This document shows, piece after piece, positions 24,236 to 33,400 of a stretch of DNA of 55,557 bases. The stretch is from Mucilaginibacter sp. (GTDB lineage Bacteria; Bacteroidota; Bacteroidia; Sphingobacteriales; Sphingobacteriaceae), in the NCBI GenBank assembly GCA_031292485.1, contig JARLHA010000071.1:1-55557 (forward strand), written 5' to 3'. The notes below the pieces were generated by a model. That model had not been told where the DNA came from and did not search any database. It worked only from the letters and a program-made list of their open reading frames with translations. Position 1 is the stretch's first letter. The number at the start of each line of letters is the position of its first letter. The translations under genes were made by a program, and so were the position numbers.

Positions 24236-24661
24236 ATGAAAAAACCAGTGTATCCTTGCCTGTGGTTTGATGGTAATGCCAGGGCAGCAGCAGATTTTTA
24301 CTGCACCATTTTCCCCAATTCAAAAATAGTTGTCGACAATGGGATGGTGGTAAATTTCGAATTGAACGGCGAATTTTTTATGGGCCTTAACGGCGGCCCG
24401 CATTTTAAATTTAACGAGGCCGTTTCGTTTGTGATCCCCTGTAAAGACCAGGAAGAAATTGACCATTACTGGTATAAACTTATTGCTGACGGCGGCGAAG
24501 AAAGTATGTGCGGCTGGTGTAAGGATAAGTTTGGTTTGTCATGGCAGGTGGTGCCTGAGATATTGGGCCAGCTGATGTCAGATCCGGAAAAAATGCCCCG
24601 GGTGGTACAGGCCTTTATGAAAATGCGGAAATTTGATATCGAGGCGCTGCAAAACGCTTGA
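24236..24661 (+). CDS. VOC-family (PhnB-like, glyoxalase fold) protein
   Basis: A 141-residue protein with the VOC beta-alpha-beta fold: PVYPCLWFDGNARAAADFYCTIF at the start, FFMGLNGGPHFKFNEAVSFVI in the middle and CGWCKDKFGLSWQVVPEIL near the end. These motifs are typical of the PhnB group once annotated as 3-demethylubiquinone methyltransferase, although such proteins lack a methyltransferase fold. The substrate is unknown. It is the second gene of the ArsR/VOC/SRPBCC unit. Confidence 0.85.
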   Translation: MKKPVYPCLWFDGNARAAADFYCTIFPNSKIVVDNGMVVNFELNGEFFMGLNGGPHFKFNEAVSFVIPCKDQEEIDHYWYKLIADGGEESMCGWCKDKFGLSWQVVPEILGQLMSDPEKMPRVVQAFMKMRKFDIEALQNA

Positions 24662-24686
24662 TTTTTATAAAAACAGGTAAATAATT

Positions 24687-25169
24687 ATGGCTAAGCAAAT
24701 TGAGGTTACGAAAATATTTAACGCCCCGGTTGAAATGGTATGGCAGGTTTGGGTAGACCCTGTGTTGGTAAAGCGTTGGTGGGGACCTAAGCATTTTACA
24801 TCGCCGGTAGCTGTAATTGATTTCCGCGAAGGCGGCAGATCCCTGGTGAGCATGCTCGCGCCAGCCGAAATGGGCGGGCAGGAATGGTTTTCTGTTTGGG
24901 AGTATATAAAGATCGTCCCCTTAAAGGAAATCGAGTTTATCCAAAGCCTGGCCGATAAAGACGGACATAAAGTTGAACCGGCAAATGTGGGTATGCCGGC
25001 TGATTTTCCGCGGGACATTAAAACCGTTGTAACTTTTAGCGAACTTGCAGGTGGCAAAACGGCTATGACGGTTACCGAATATGCTGAATTTGGCTCGATT
25101 AGCAACTTTGCTCAAATTGGTTTGGAACAAAGTATCGATAAGATGGCAGCGATTTTTGCGGAGGAATAA
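24687..25169 (+). CDS. SRPBCC (AHSA1-like) domain protein
   Basis: A 160-residue START/Bet v 1-like protein of the activator-of-Hsp90 homology (AHSA1) group. It begins EVTKIFNAPVEMVWQVWVD, continues with VKRWWGPKHFTSPVAVIDF, and ends with LEQSIDKMAAIFAEE. The fold makes a hydrophobic ligand pocket. It very often occurs next to SdpR-like ArsR regulators, as here; the ligand is not known. Confidence 0.85.
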   Translation: MAKQIEVTKIFNAPVEMVWQVWVDPVLVKRWWGPKHFTSPVAVIDFREGGRSLVSMLAPAEMGGQEWFSVWEYIKIVPLKEIEFIQSLADKDGHKVEPANVGMPADFPRDIKTVVTFSELAGGKTAMTVTEYAEFGSISNFAQIGLEQSIDKMAAIFAEE

Positions 25170-25268
25170 TGCGCTGTTAAGGTTTGCATTCTCTATACTC
25201 TGTCGAAACAGTTCAAACCTGTGCGGTGGTAAACTGTTTATAAATCTGTTATATTAAAAATAACCCAT

Positions 25269-25664
25269 ATGGAAATCAAACGTGCAGGCTCACAGCCTTC
25301 GGGCAAAGGGCCCGCTGAATATTTTACCGGATCGGTAAGGATCGACCCACTTAATAACCCTCCTGAACCGGCCAGGGTTGCCATGGCGCTGGTGACCTTT
25401 GAACCCGGCGCGCGTACGGCCTGGCATACCCATCCTTTAGGGCAAACCCTCATTGTTACCACAGGCCCGGGCTGGGTGCAGCGCGAAGGCGAAGCAAAGC
25501 AACTCATTTACCCGGGCGATGTCGTTTACTTTTCTCCAGGTGAAAAACATTGGCATGGCGCAACGGCAACAACAGCCATGAGCTATATCGCCATACAGGA
25601 AAAACTGAACGGCTCGCCGGTTGACTGGATGGAACAGGTGAGTGACGGGCAGTATAACGGGTAA
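25269..25664 (+). CDS. Cupin protein, hydroxynitrile-lyase-like
   Basis: A 131-residue single-domain cupin. Metal-binding residues are visible as His53, His55 and Gln59 (WHTHPLGQTL) and His94 (GEKHWHG), the same spacing I recall for the manganese cupins of the bacterial hydroxynitrile lyase (GtHNL) group. Proteins of this group are often encoded beside carboxymuconolactone-decarboxylase-like proteins, and one is present 1.5 kb away (27153-27707). The natural substrate is unknown. The gene converges with the AraC gene at 25685. Confidence 0.8.
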   Translation: MEIKRAGSQPSGKGPAEYFTGSVRIDPLNNPPEPARVAMALVTFEPGARTAWHTHPLGQTLIVTTGPGWVQREGEAKQLIYPGDVVYFSPGEKHWHGATATTAMSYIAIQEKLNGSPVDWMEQVSDGQYNG

Positions 25665-25684
25665 AAATTGCCGTGTAGAACAGC

Positions 25685-26560
25685 TTATGCCTCCGCCCGC
25701 GAAAAACCAACTGTATCACGGTATCGCTGCGGCGATACGTCTGCATTGCCTTTAAAAAAACGACTGAAGTAAAACTCGTCATTAAACCCCAGTTCGTAAG
25801 CGATCATTTTAACCGGCTTTGAGGTAAGGTATAATTCCCGCTTGGCTTCAATAATAATCCGTTCAGCAATCAGGTTAGTGATGGTTTTATTAAAATGTAC
25901 TTTACTTATCCTGTTCAGCGCCCGGGTGGATATGTTGAGCAAATCGGCATATTCGCCGGCACTGTGTTTGGTTTTATAATGCGCCTCGATGGCATCTTTT
26001 AATGTTTGCAGGATAAATGGTTCCGGTTTGTTGCCGGGTATTACCGGCTGGTTTTGATTTAATTTAATGCGGGATGCGTTGATCAGGAAGATCTTGAGAT
26101 AGGAAACCATCAATTCGTATTGCGCCAACGCGGCATTTTGCATTTCCGCCTTTAATTCATTTATAATATTTAACAGCGACTGAACCTCGGCCGGAGCCAG
26201 GCTAACCACCGGCGACTCATAAATATTGTTAAAAAGCACCCCGTTGCAGGCCACCTCCTGCTGGTGCTTATGGATGCAGAAAAAATCGGGATGAAAATTG
26301 ATCAGGATGCCTTTTAATTCGGCATCTGCTGCGATCATAAATGGCTGGTAAACAGAAAAGCACGCCAGGGAGTCCGCCTCAAGCAAATACTCCGAAAAGT
26401 CGGCCCGCAGCGTGCCTTTACCCTCTGTTACCAGCACCATCGAATAATAGTTATAATTTTTTACCTGGTTAAAATAAGAATCATCCTCAAAAGCAAATAT
26501 TTTAAAGGCCAATGCTTTTGTTTCCGGGTTGATTAATGTAAATGCTGTCTGGGTCATCAA
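25685..26560 (-). CDS. AraC-family transcriptional regulator
   Basis: A 291-residue regulator with an N-terminal cupin-type domain (about 1-160) and a C-terminal AraC HTH (about 190-288). HSAGEYADLLNISTRALNRI is the first helix-turn-helix and PVKMIAYELGFNDEFYFSRFFKGN the second, closing with SPQRYRD. It starts 11 bases after the DUF1348 gene stop and is probably co-transcribed with it. It may regulate this gene group, the cupin gene or both. Confidence 0.85.
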   Translation of the reverse strand: MMTQTAFTLINPETKALAFKIFAFEDDSYFNQVKNYNYYSMVLVTEGKGTLRADFSEYLLEADSLACFSVYQPFMIAADAELKGILINFHPDFFCIHKHQQEVACNGVLFNNIYESPVVSLAPAEVQSLLNIINELKAEMQNAALAQYELMVSYLKIFLINASRIKLNQNQPVIPGNKPEPFILQTLKDAIEAHYKTKHSAGEYADLLNISTRALNRISKVHFNKTITNLIAERIIIEAKRELYLTSKPVKMIAYELGFNDEFYFSRFFKGNADVSPQRYRDTVGFSRAEA

Positions 26561-26571
26561 GCTATAAAGGT

Positions 26572-26985
26572 TTAAAATAATTTGCGGTCGGCAAAAGTGA
26601 TCTCAAGGTCGTTGATACTGGCAAAACGTTTGCACATCAGGCCATTTTCGTCAAACTCCCATAGTTCATTTCCATAACTCCGGTACCACCGGCCGCTATG
26701 GTCGTGCCATTCATATTCAAACCTTACGGCCATCCGGTTTTCGCGGAAGCCCCACAATTCTTTTTTCAGCTTATAGTCCAGTTCCTTTTCCCATTTTCTT
26801 TTTAAAAAGGCTTTTACTTCTTCCCGGCCATTGATAAAGTCGGTCCGATTGCGCCATTCGGTATCAATGGTATAAGCCAGGCATACTTTTTCCGGATCTT
26901 TGGTATTCCAGGCGTTTTCGGCCAGCTGCACTTTTTCCAAAGCGGTCTCCAACGTAAAGGGTGGGAGCGGTAGTTTTTGTTCCAT
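26572..26985 (-). CDS. DUF1348 / NTF2-like protein
   Basis: A 137-residue protein with the SnoaL/NTF2-like cone fold of DUF1348. Recognisable are LAENAWNTKDPEKVCLAYT, WRNRTDFINGREEVKAFL, KKELWGFRENRMAVRFEYEW and GRWYRSYGNELWEF. The function is unknown; proteins of this fold bind small molecules or act as isomerases. It is followed closely by the AraC gene. Confidence 0.85.
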   Translation of the reverse strand: MEQKLPLPPFTLETALEKVQLAENAWNTKDPEKVCLAYTIDTEWRNRTDFINGREEVKAFLKRKWEKELDYKLKKELWGFRENRMAVRFEYEWHDHSGRWYRSYGNELWEFDENGLMCKRFASINDLEITFADRKLF

Positions 26986-27003
26986 TTTGTTTTTTATTAT
27001 TAT

Positions 27004-27154
27004 AAAGAGCCAGGAAGCAAGAGCCAGGATTAATGAAAAAATCGATGTGGTGTAAAGGTTATAAAAAGATGCAAGATAGCATAGTTTGTTGTTTATACTG
27101 TAAACCGGCCGTCTTTTACATTCTTTATCTTTGCTCTTGATTCCTGGTTCTTTT
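27004..27154. repeat. Inverted repeat family with AAGAGCCAGGA arms
   Basis: GAGCCAGGAAGCAAGAGCCAGG at 27008-27029 is mirrored by TTGCTCTTGATTCCTGGTTC at 27131-27150. The same words form the inverted repeat at 6814-6917. It separates the AhpD-like and DUF1348 genes. Confidence 0.6.
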
Positions 27155-27707
27155 AAATAGCAGCAGCTTCAATAAGCCCGGCTTCAGGGAAATCTACCAC
27201 CGTAAGGGCCGTATTGTTAAAATAGTTGGTTAAAATATTTAAACCAACATGCGCTACTATTTCGGCAATCCCGGCGTCATCATAACCGGCATTTCTTACC
27301 GCATCCAAATCGGCATCGCTAACCATACCCCTTTTTTCAACAACCACCCTGGCAAAATCAAGTGCAGCGGCTGTCTTTTCATTATCCGATTTCCCGGCAC
27401 GTGCATCAGCGATGGCATTAGCATCGATATGGACCAGCTTTTCGCCAATAAAACTATGTGCTGCATTGCAATATGCACAGCTATTAGCGTTTGCTACTGT
27501 AATGGCAATCAGCTCTCCTAATTTTGCACCCAGTTTACCTTCGCCAAGGGCGCCGCTTAGCGCAAGATAGCCATTTAAAACTGCGGGCGAATTACCCATG
27601 GTACGCATCATGTTTGGAACCATACCCAACTTGCCCTGGATGGCGTTAAACAGATCTTTTGATTTTCCGGTAGTTGTTTCCGGATCGAGTGCTTTTATAC
27701 GTGGCAT
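27153..27707 (-). CDS. Carboxymuconolactone-decarboxylase/AhpD-like peroxidase-type protein
   Basis: A 184-residue helical protein of the AhpD-like superfamily. The redox motif is Cys77-AY-Cys80 with His84 (NSCAYCNAAH), preceded by the Glu of LGELIAITVA, as in the AhpD proton-relay set. It belongs to the uncharacterised peroxidase-related group and may act in peroxide or electrophile defence. The start is the ATG of MPRIKALDPE. Just upstream, the word ACATGGACAA occurs twice (27770 and 27801 area), possibly regulator sites. Confidence 0.8.
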   Translation of the reverse strand: MPRIKALDPETTTGKSKDLFNAIQGKLGMVPNMMRTMGNSPAVLNGYLALSGALGEGKLGAKLGELIAITVANANSCAYCNAAHSFIGEKLVHIDANAIADARAGKSDNEKTAAALDFARVVVEKRGMVSDADLDAVRNAGYDDAGIAEIVAHVGLNILTNYFNNTALTVVDFPEAGLIEAAAI

Positions 27708-28005
27708 TTTTATGTAATTTTATTTGTCTGTATTGACAATACAAAGGTGCCACACCTTATGCGCCCGGAACATGGACAAAGGTAGTAAGTACATGGACAA
27801 TTGGGACATGGCTGGAGGCTAATTTGAATGGGCACCCCGCGCAACAAGTTGTACAGACAAAGCAAACGACAACGCAAAAGACACGATTACTTTTCATCAC
27901 AATAAGTTACGACATTTACCCCCGGAAAGTGTTAGACCGGCGTGAGTAATTCAAACAAACAAATTGTTGATTAAAAGCTTATTCAAAACAACAAACAAAT
28001 AGTAA
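27708..28005. other. Divergent control region with ACATGGACAA direct repeats
   Basis: This gap separates the minus-strand AhpD-like gene and the plus-strand AI-2E transporter gene. ACATGGACAA is present twice, and GGACATGGC follows, within about 27770-27815. These may be operator half-sites. No gene is seen in the rest. Confidence 0.4.
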
Positions 28006-29124
28006 ATGGACCTGAAAAACTTTACCCACCTGCCCTTTTACATCAAACTCGCCTGTGTGCTGTTCAGCCTTTTTGCGCTCGGTGCGCTGGTGATCCTGGC
28101 CAGGGATATTTTAGCGCCTTTAATTTTTTCCTGTTTGTTTGCGATCCTGCTGATGCCACTGGCCAATTTCTTTGAAAGACGCATCCGCCTGCCGCGTGGC
28201 GCGGCTTCAATGATAGCGGTGATCCTGCTGCTGTCGATGATCACCGTAGTGCTTTACGTGATCGGTTCGCAAATCGCTAACCTGCTAAGGGACTGGCCGG
28301 CCTTCCAGGCGCAAATCAGCCGTTCGCTCTGGAACTTCCGTGGCTGGGTATCGGAGAACATCGGTATCACGCGCCGTAAGCAGCTCAACGTGGTCAATTC
28401 CGCCGCCAGCAAGGTAACCTCACCGGACGCGGCCTTCGTGGGAACGACACTTTTGTCGCTCTCTTCCATTGTGCTGTTCCTTATCTTTACCTTTATCTAC
28501 ACGTTCTTTTTCCTGATGTATCGCCGCCTTATCCTTAAGTTCCTGGAATCGGTGTTCCTGGAAGAAAACAAACAAAAGGTGCACGACGTGATCGAACAGG
28601 TGCAAGTGATCATCCGCCAGTATATTGTAGGCCTGCTGATCGAAATGACGATCGTTGCTACGGCAGTCAGCGTTACGCTTTCTATTCTGGGCGTACAATA
28701 CGCTATCCTGCTGGGCCTCATCACCGGTATTTTTAACCTCATCCCCTATTTCGGGATCTTTGCCGCCATGGTGCTCAGCGCAACGGTAACTCTCGGAACG
28801 TCGACGGATAGCACCGTCGTCATTTATGTGCTCATTACTTTTCTCGTTACCCACGTTTTGGACAGCAATATCATTTTACCCCTGGTGGTTGGTTCAAAGG
28901 TCCGGATCAATGCGTTGGTTACTGTCCTGGGTGTGGTGATTGGCGAAATGTTCTGGGGCATTTCCGGCATGTTCCTCTCTATCCCGGTTATCGCCGTGCT
29001 CAAGATCATTTTTGACCGGGTGGAAAGCCTGCAGCCATGGGGCATCATCCTTGGCGACGAAGAAAAGAAACAGAATAAACTGGCCACGAAACTTAAAGTG
29101 GAAGATGAAGAGGTGGCGGAATGA
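28006..29124 (+). CDS. AI-2E family transporter (PerM-like permease)
   Basis: A 372-residue inner-membrane protein. Hydrophobic helices lie at about residues 12-30, 33-50, 62-84, 150-175, 210-265 and 275-330. The family regions ILAPLIFSCLFAILLMPLANFFERR near the N-terminus and FNLIPYFGIFAAMVLSATV and DSNIILPLVVGSKVRINALVTVLGV near the C-terminus are clear. Members transport autoinducer-2 or act as sodium-proton exchangers; the substrate here is unknown. Its DNA looks more GC-rich than the genes just downstream. Confidence 0.85.
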   Translation: MDLKNFTHLPFYIKLACVLFSLFALGALVILARDILAPLIFSCLFAILLMPLANFFERRIRLPRGAASMIAVILLLSMITVVLYVIGSQIANLLRDWPAFQAQISRSLWNFRGWVSENIGITRRKQLNVVNSAASKVTSPDAAFVGTTLLSLSSIVLFLIFTFIYTFFFLMYRRLILKFLESVFLEENKQKVHDVIEQVQVIIRQYIVGLLIEMTIVATAVSVTLSILGVQYAILLGLITGIFNLIPYFGIFAAMVLSATVTLGTSTDSTVVIYVLITFLVTHVLDSNIILPLVVGSKVRINALVTVLGVVIGEMFWGISGMFLSIPVIAVLKIIFDRVESLQPWGIILGDEEKKQNKLATKLKVEDEEVAE

Positions 29125-29202
29125 GGACCGCAGGAACACATCAGGAGGACGCTATTCAGGCATTGGAAAAACGCAAGAAATAGTGGCGACACGTAAAACT
29201 TG

Positions 29203-29273
29203 CCAATAAAATTATTGTTAAATATTTTGCCAATAAAATTATTGGCATATATTTGTACCAATAAAATTATTGG
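29203..29273. promoter_or_regulatory. Three copies of the palindrome CCAATAAAATTATTGG before the ATPase genes
   Basis: Copies lie at 29203-29218 (last base differs), 29230-29245 and 29258-29273, spaced 27 and 28 bases apart. Each is a 7-bp inverted pair around AA. The third ends three bases before the ATG at 29277, so bound protein would cover the ribosome start region and probably the promoter. A repressor array is the simplest reading. Its spacers are too short and too similar to be a CRISPR. Confidence 0.75.
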
Positions 29274-29276
29274 CAA

Positions 29277-30461
29277 ATGGCAAATCAATGGGTTTCACCC
29301 AATACAATTACCGGTGACGCTGCTTCAGGACAGCGATATTTAAGGCGAGACCACATTAACGAATACTTTTGGCGCGAAGTAGCTAAAGGCAATCATATAC
29401 TTTTTGTTGCACCTCGGAGGGTTGGAAAGTCGTCCATAATGCAGGATCTCGCTGATAACCCAATGGAAAATCATGCATGTATCTACCAAAATATAGAAGC
29501 CGTAAAAACAAAAGACGAATTTTACAATAGACTATTCGACCTGATACTGCAATGCGCTAGCAAAACTTCAAAAGCAAAAATTTTTGTAGCTAATTGTTTA
29601 GCAAAATATGGCATTGAAGAAATTACTAAATCGGGATTAAAATTAAAGCGAAACGATATAGATTACGAAAAAGAACTTAGAAACCTTATTCCCGAACTAA
29701 AGAACACGCAAATTAATACCGTAATTTTTCTTGATGAATTTGCCGAGGTAATTAATAAACTCAATAAACAGGGCAAGCAACAGGATGCCATTGATATATT
29801 GCATACACTCAGAGAACTAAGAAGCAACAGCGATTTCAAACATTTCACGCTCGTTTATGCAGGCTCAATCGGCCTTGAATTTGTGATCAACACTATCGAC
29901 AGACCAAAACTCATTAACGACCTTCATCGAATCAAAACAGAAGCATTAACGCGGGGCGAAGCAGATCAATTAATTGCCCAGATCACAAAAGGAGCTACGA
30001 TACAGCTATCCCAAGAAATAATTGATCATTTAAAAATAAAGATCAATCATTTACTACCGTACTATATCCAGTTGATGATTGAGCAGATTGATTTGATTGG
30101 CCGTCGTACTAATCAATCGGAAATTACATCAGTTATTATTGATGATGCTTTTGAGCAGGTTATACTGGAAAATAAAAATTTTGATGACTGGTTGATCCGC
30201 TTAAAAGATTACCATAAGGACTTTTTCCCTTTCATTAATGAAATACTAAAATACACCGCCAAATACGATACTATCACTATCCAGGAAATCTATAATAAAG
30301 CAAACGACCCTCAATATAAACGAGAGGACGATTATATGGATTTTGTGGAACAGCTATTGTATGATGGCTACCTGGTAGAAACAGATAAGCATGTTTACCG
30401 CTTCATCTCTCCTTTTTTACAAAAATTTTGGTTAAGAAAATTCCCCGTTTACAATGGCTGA
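29277..30461 (+). CDS. P-loop ATPase of the archaeal-ATPase/STAND-like group
   Basis: A 394-residue AAA-like NTPase. Walker A is FVAPRRVGKSS (residues 44-53), Walker B is VIFLDEF (149-155), and a sensor-like segment reads LVYAGSIGLE. The C-terminal 100 residues form a winged-helix-like part (ITIQEIYNKAND ... YRFISPFLQKFW). The GxPRRxGKSS pattern is typical of the archaeal ATPase clade (PF01637-like) and related STAND regulators. The next gene, also a P-loop NTPase, overlaps by eight bases. The DNA is AT-rich compared with the preceding gene, suggesting transfer. Biological role unknown; defence against mobile elements is a reasonable guess only. Confidence 0.8.
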   Translation: MANQWVSPNTITGDAASGQRYLRRDHINEYFWREVAKGNHILFVAPRRVGKSSIMQDLADNPMENHACIYQNIEAVKTKDEFYNRLFDLILQCASKTSKAKIFVANCLAKYGIEEITKSGLKLKRNDIDYEKELRNLIPELKNTQINTVIFLDEFAEVINKLNKQGKQQDAIDILHTLRELRSNSDFKHFTLVYAGSIGLEFVINTIDRPKLINDLHRIKTEALTRGEADQLIAQITKGATIQLSQEIIDHLKIKINHLLPYYIQLMIEQIDLIGRRTNQSEITSVIIDDAFEQVILENKNFDDWLIRLKDYHKDFFPFINEILKYTAKYDTITIQEIYNKANDPQYKREDDYMDFVEQLLYDGYLVETDKHVYRFISPFLQKFWLRKFPVYNG

Positions 30462-33400
30462 TCAAATATTACGCACCGGATTTCGCTTTTATCAGTCCGC
30501 TAACGCGGATGCGGAAAGCATTAAGGAAAGTTTTATTATTCGCAAACACGAGTATGAAATTATTATGGAAGATATTCGCCGCAACCCTATGAAAGGCTCT
30601 GTGCAGCATTATCTTTTATTAGGCCGACGGGGAAGTGGAAAATCCACTTTATTAAAACGGATACAAGTGGAGATTGACTCCAATGAAGAATTGAGTAAAA
30701 GCTATATCGCAATAAATCTGGCCGAAGAACAAGCAAATATTTACCGTCTTAGTGATCTTTGGGAAGAAATATTACAGGAACTGGAACACGCAGAACTTGA
30801 TGTGACAATGCCAGAATGGGATGATGACCAGCAAGATTATTCACGCAAACTAATAAGTGCAGTACACGATGCCATAAATAAATCCGGCAAAAAAGTGGTG
30901 TTATTACTGGATAATATTGACAGGATATTTGAAAACCTGAAAGACGATACCGGGTTACTACGAGAGTACCTGCTTAATTTCGATGACTTAAAGATCGTTG
31001 GCGGAAGCACCCGAATGACAGAACACTTTTGGAAGTACGATCAGCCATTTTATGAGTTTTTTCGCATTTTGACATTGCCCCCCCTGACCAGCGATGAAGT
31101 TAAAACACTGCTGTTACACTGGTCTGAAAAACTTGGACAGCCTGAACTTAAAACTTTTGTTGAAAAGCAGACAGGCCAATTAGAAACAGTACGCATATTA
31201 ACCGATGGGTTGCCACGAACGCTACAATTCTTTGTAAATATCCTTTTAACCAATACCCAGGAAACGGGCTATGAATACCTGCGGCTGATTATGGACCAGG
31301 TGACACCGTTATACCAGGAAAGATTGAATAATTTACCGTCCGCTCAAAGAAAAATAATATTGCAGATGGCGTTTTCATGGGAAGCCGCAAGCACAAAAGA
31401 CATCTCGACTTTAGTACACATGCCTAATAGTGGCGTTTCCGCACAATTAAAACAATTGAATGATAAAAGCATAGTTGATATAGTAAAAACAGATACAAAA
31501 AATCACCTTTATAGGTTATCAGAGCGCTTCTTTAATTTATGGTTGATTTTCACACAAGGTAGTCCTCTTGAAAAACGCAAGGCCCGATGTTTGACAATTT
31601 TTCTTGAAAATTTTTATAACGTTGATGAATTGAAACAATTAGCAGCCAAGCATTTAAACTTATTAAAGGCAGGTAAATTGGACTCAAATAAGGCAGCCTT
31701 ACTTACTAAAGCTATTGCCCAATCAAAACATATAACTTCAAATGAAAGGGACGAACTTATTTCAAATACCATTAATCTAAAAGGGTTAGACAAAGAATTA
31801 AAACGACAATTGCCTCCGCTGACCGACGATGTAGGGAAAAGAATTGATGCTGCAATATTCAATAAAGACTGGATTAAGGCATTACGGTTAGCAGACGAAA
31901 TCGAACAGGATGACAGCTGGAAATGGCTTATCCTAGGTTATATATACAGTCAAAAAAATAATTTTGATAGCGCTTTATTATACTTCTCAAAAGTCATCCA
32001 AGTTGATAATAACAACACGCAAGCTTTATTTAGCTTGGGGGCCCTTTATTATAATCAGAAAAGGTTTGATGAGGCTGAAAAGTACTACTTGAAGGCCGTT
32101 AAAATGGGGGATTGCAATGCTATAGTTAACCTCGGAAATTTATACAAACAACAACTTAAGTTAAATGAAGCCGAAAAACACTACCTATTAGCTGTTAAGA
32201 AAGGCGATAGCGACGCGATGTTTAATTTAGGTCATCTTTATTATGAACAGCAAAAAATGACTGAGGCTGAAAAATACTACCTATTGGCTTTAAGAGCAGG
32301 CGATAGCGACGCGGCCGTTAATCTTGGGCACCTTTATTACGAGCAGCAAAAATTTGCAAAAGCTGAAAAATACTATCTATTAGCTGCCGAAAATGAATAC
32401 TCGGACGCTATGGTAAACCTTGGAATCTTGTATAAACAGCAACTTAAGTTAGATGACGCCGAAAGGTTTTATTTATTGGCAGTAAAAAAGGGGGATAGTG
32501 ATGCTATGTTTAACCTAGGACACCTTTATTATGAGCAACAAAAATTTGCAGAAGCTGAAAAACACTACCTACTGGCTTTAAAAGCAGGCGATAATGACGC
32601 GGCAGTTAATCTTGGACACCTCTACTACGAGCAGCAAAAATTTGCGGAAGCTGAAAAATACTACCTATTAGCTGCCGAAAATGAATACTCGGACGCTATG
32701 GTAAATCTTGGAATCTTGTATAAACAGCAACTTAAGTTAGATGACGCCGAAAGGTTTTATTTATTGGCCGTAAAAAAGGGGGATAGTGATGCCATGTTTA
32801 ACCTAGGGCACCTTTATTATGAGCAACAAAAATTTGCGGAAGCTGAAAAATACTACCTATCGGCTCTAAAAGCAGGCGATAACGACGCTATAATTAATAT
32901 AGGAAACCTTTATTATGAGCAGGGAAAATTTGAAGAAGCTGAAAAATATTATTTAATGGCAATTGAAAAAGACGATGTTGACGCTGCGTTCAGCTTAGGA
33001 CTTTTATACCAAGAGCAGCAAATAGATGACCAGGCAGAACATTATTATAAGCTTGCAGTTGAAAAAGGGCATCCCGGTGCCATGTTCAACTTAGGAAAAC
33101 TATATTATGAGAAAGAACAATTTGCCGATGCTATTAAATATTATTCGATCGCAATCCAAAACGGAAATGTCGGAGCCATGAGTGAATTAGGCAACGTCTA
33201 TATGGCATTGGAGCAACAAAAGGAAGCTGAAAAGTATTTTTTAATGGCTTCAGAAAAAAACGACGATATCGGCAAACACAATCTGGCATACTTTTATTAT
33301 TGTACAAATAAAAACAGAGACAGAGCTAAAGAGTTATTAAACAGCACCTTAATTGAAGAGACCGATCATAATGGCAGTTCCTTAAAAATATTGCTAACCT

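Noticed and set aside
27119..27133. Plus-strand promoter TATCTTTG before 27153
   Set aside because: Both neighbouring genes are on the minus strand and the word is part of a dispersed repeat arm; no plus-strand gene follows.
28420..28854. A 144-residue minus-strand open frame
   Set aside because: It is antisense to the AI-2E transporter and has a low-complexity, charged translation without fold features.
29203..29273. CRISPR-like array
   Set aside because: There are only three palindromic units with spacers of 11-12 AT-rich bases and no cas genes, so a regulator array is more likely.
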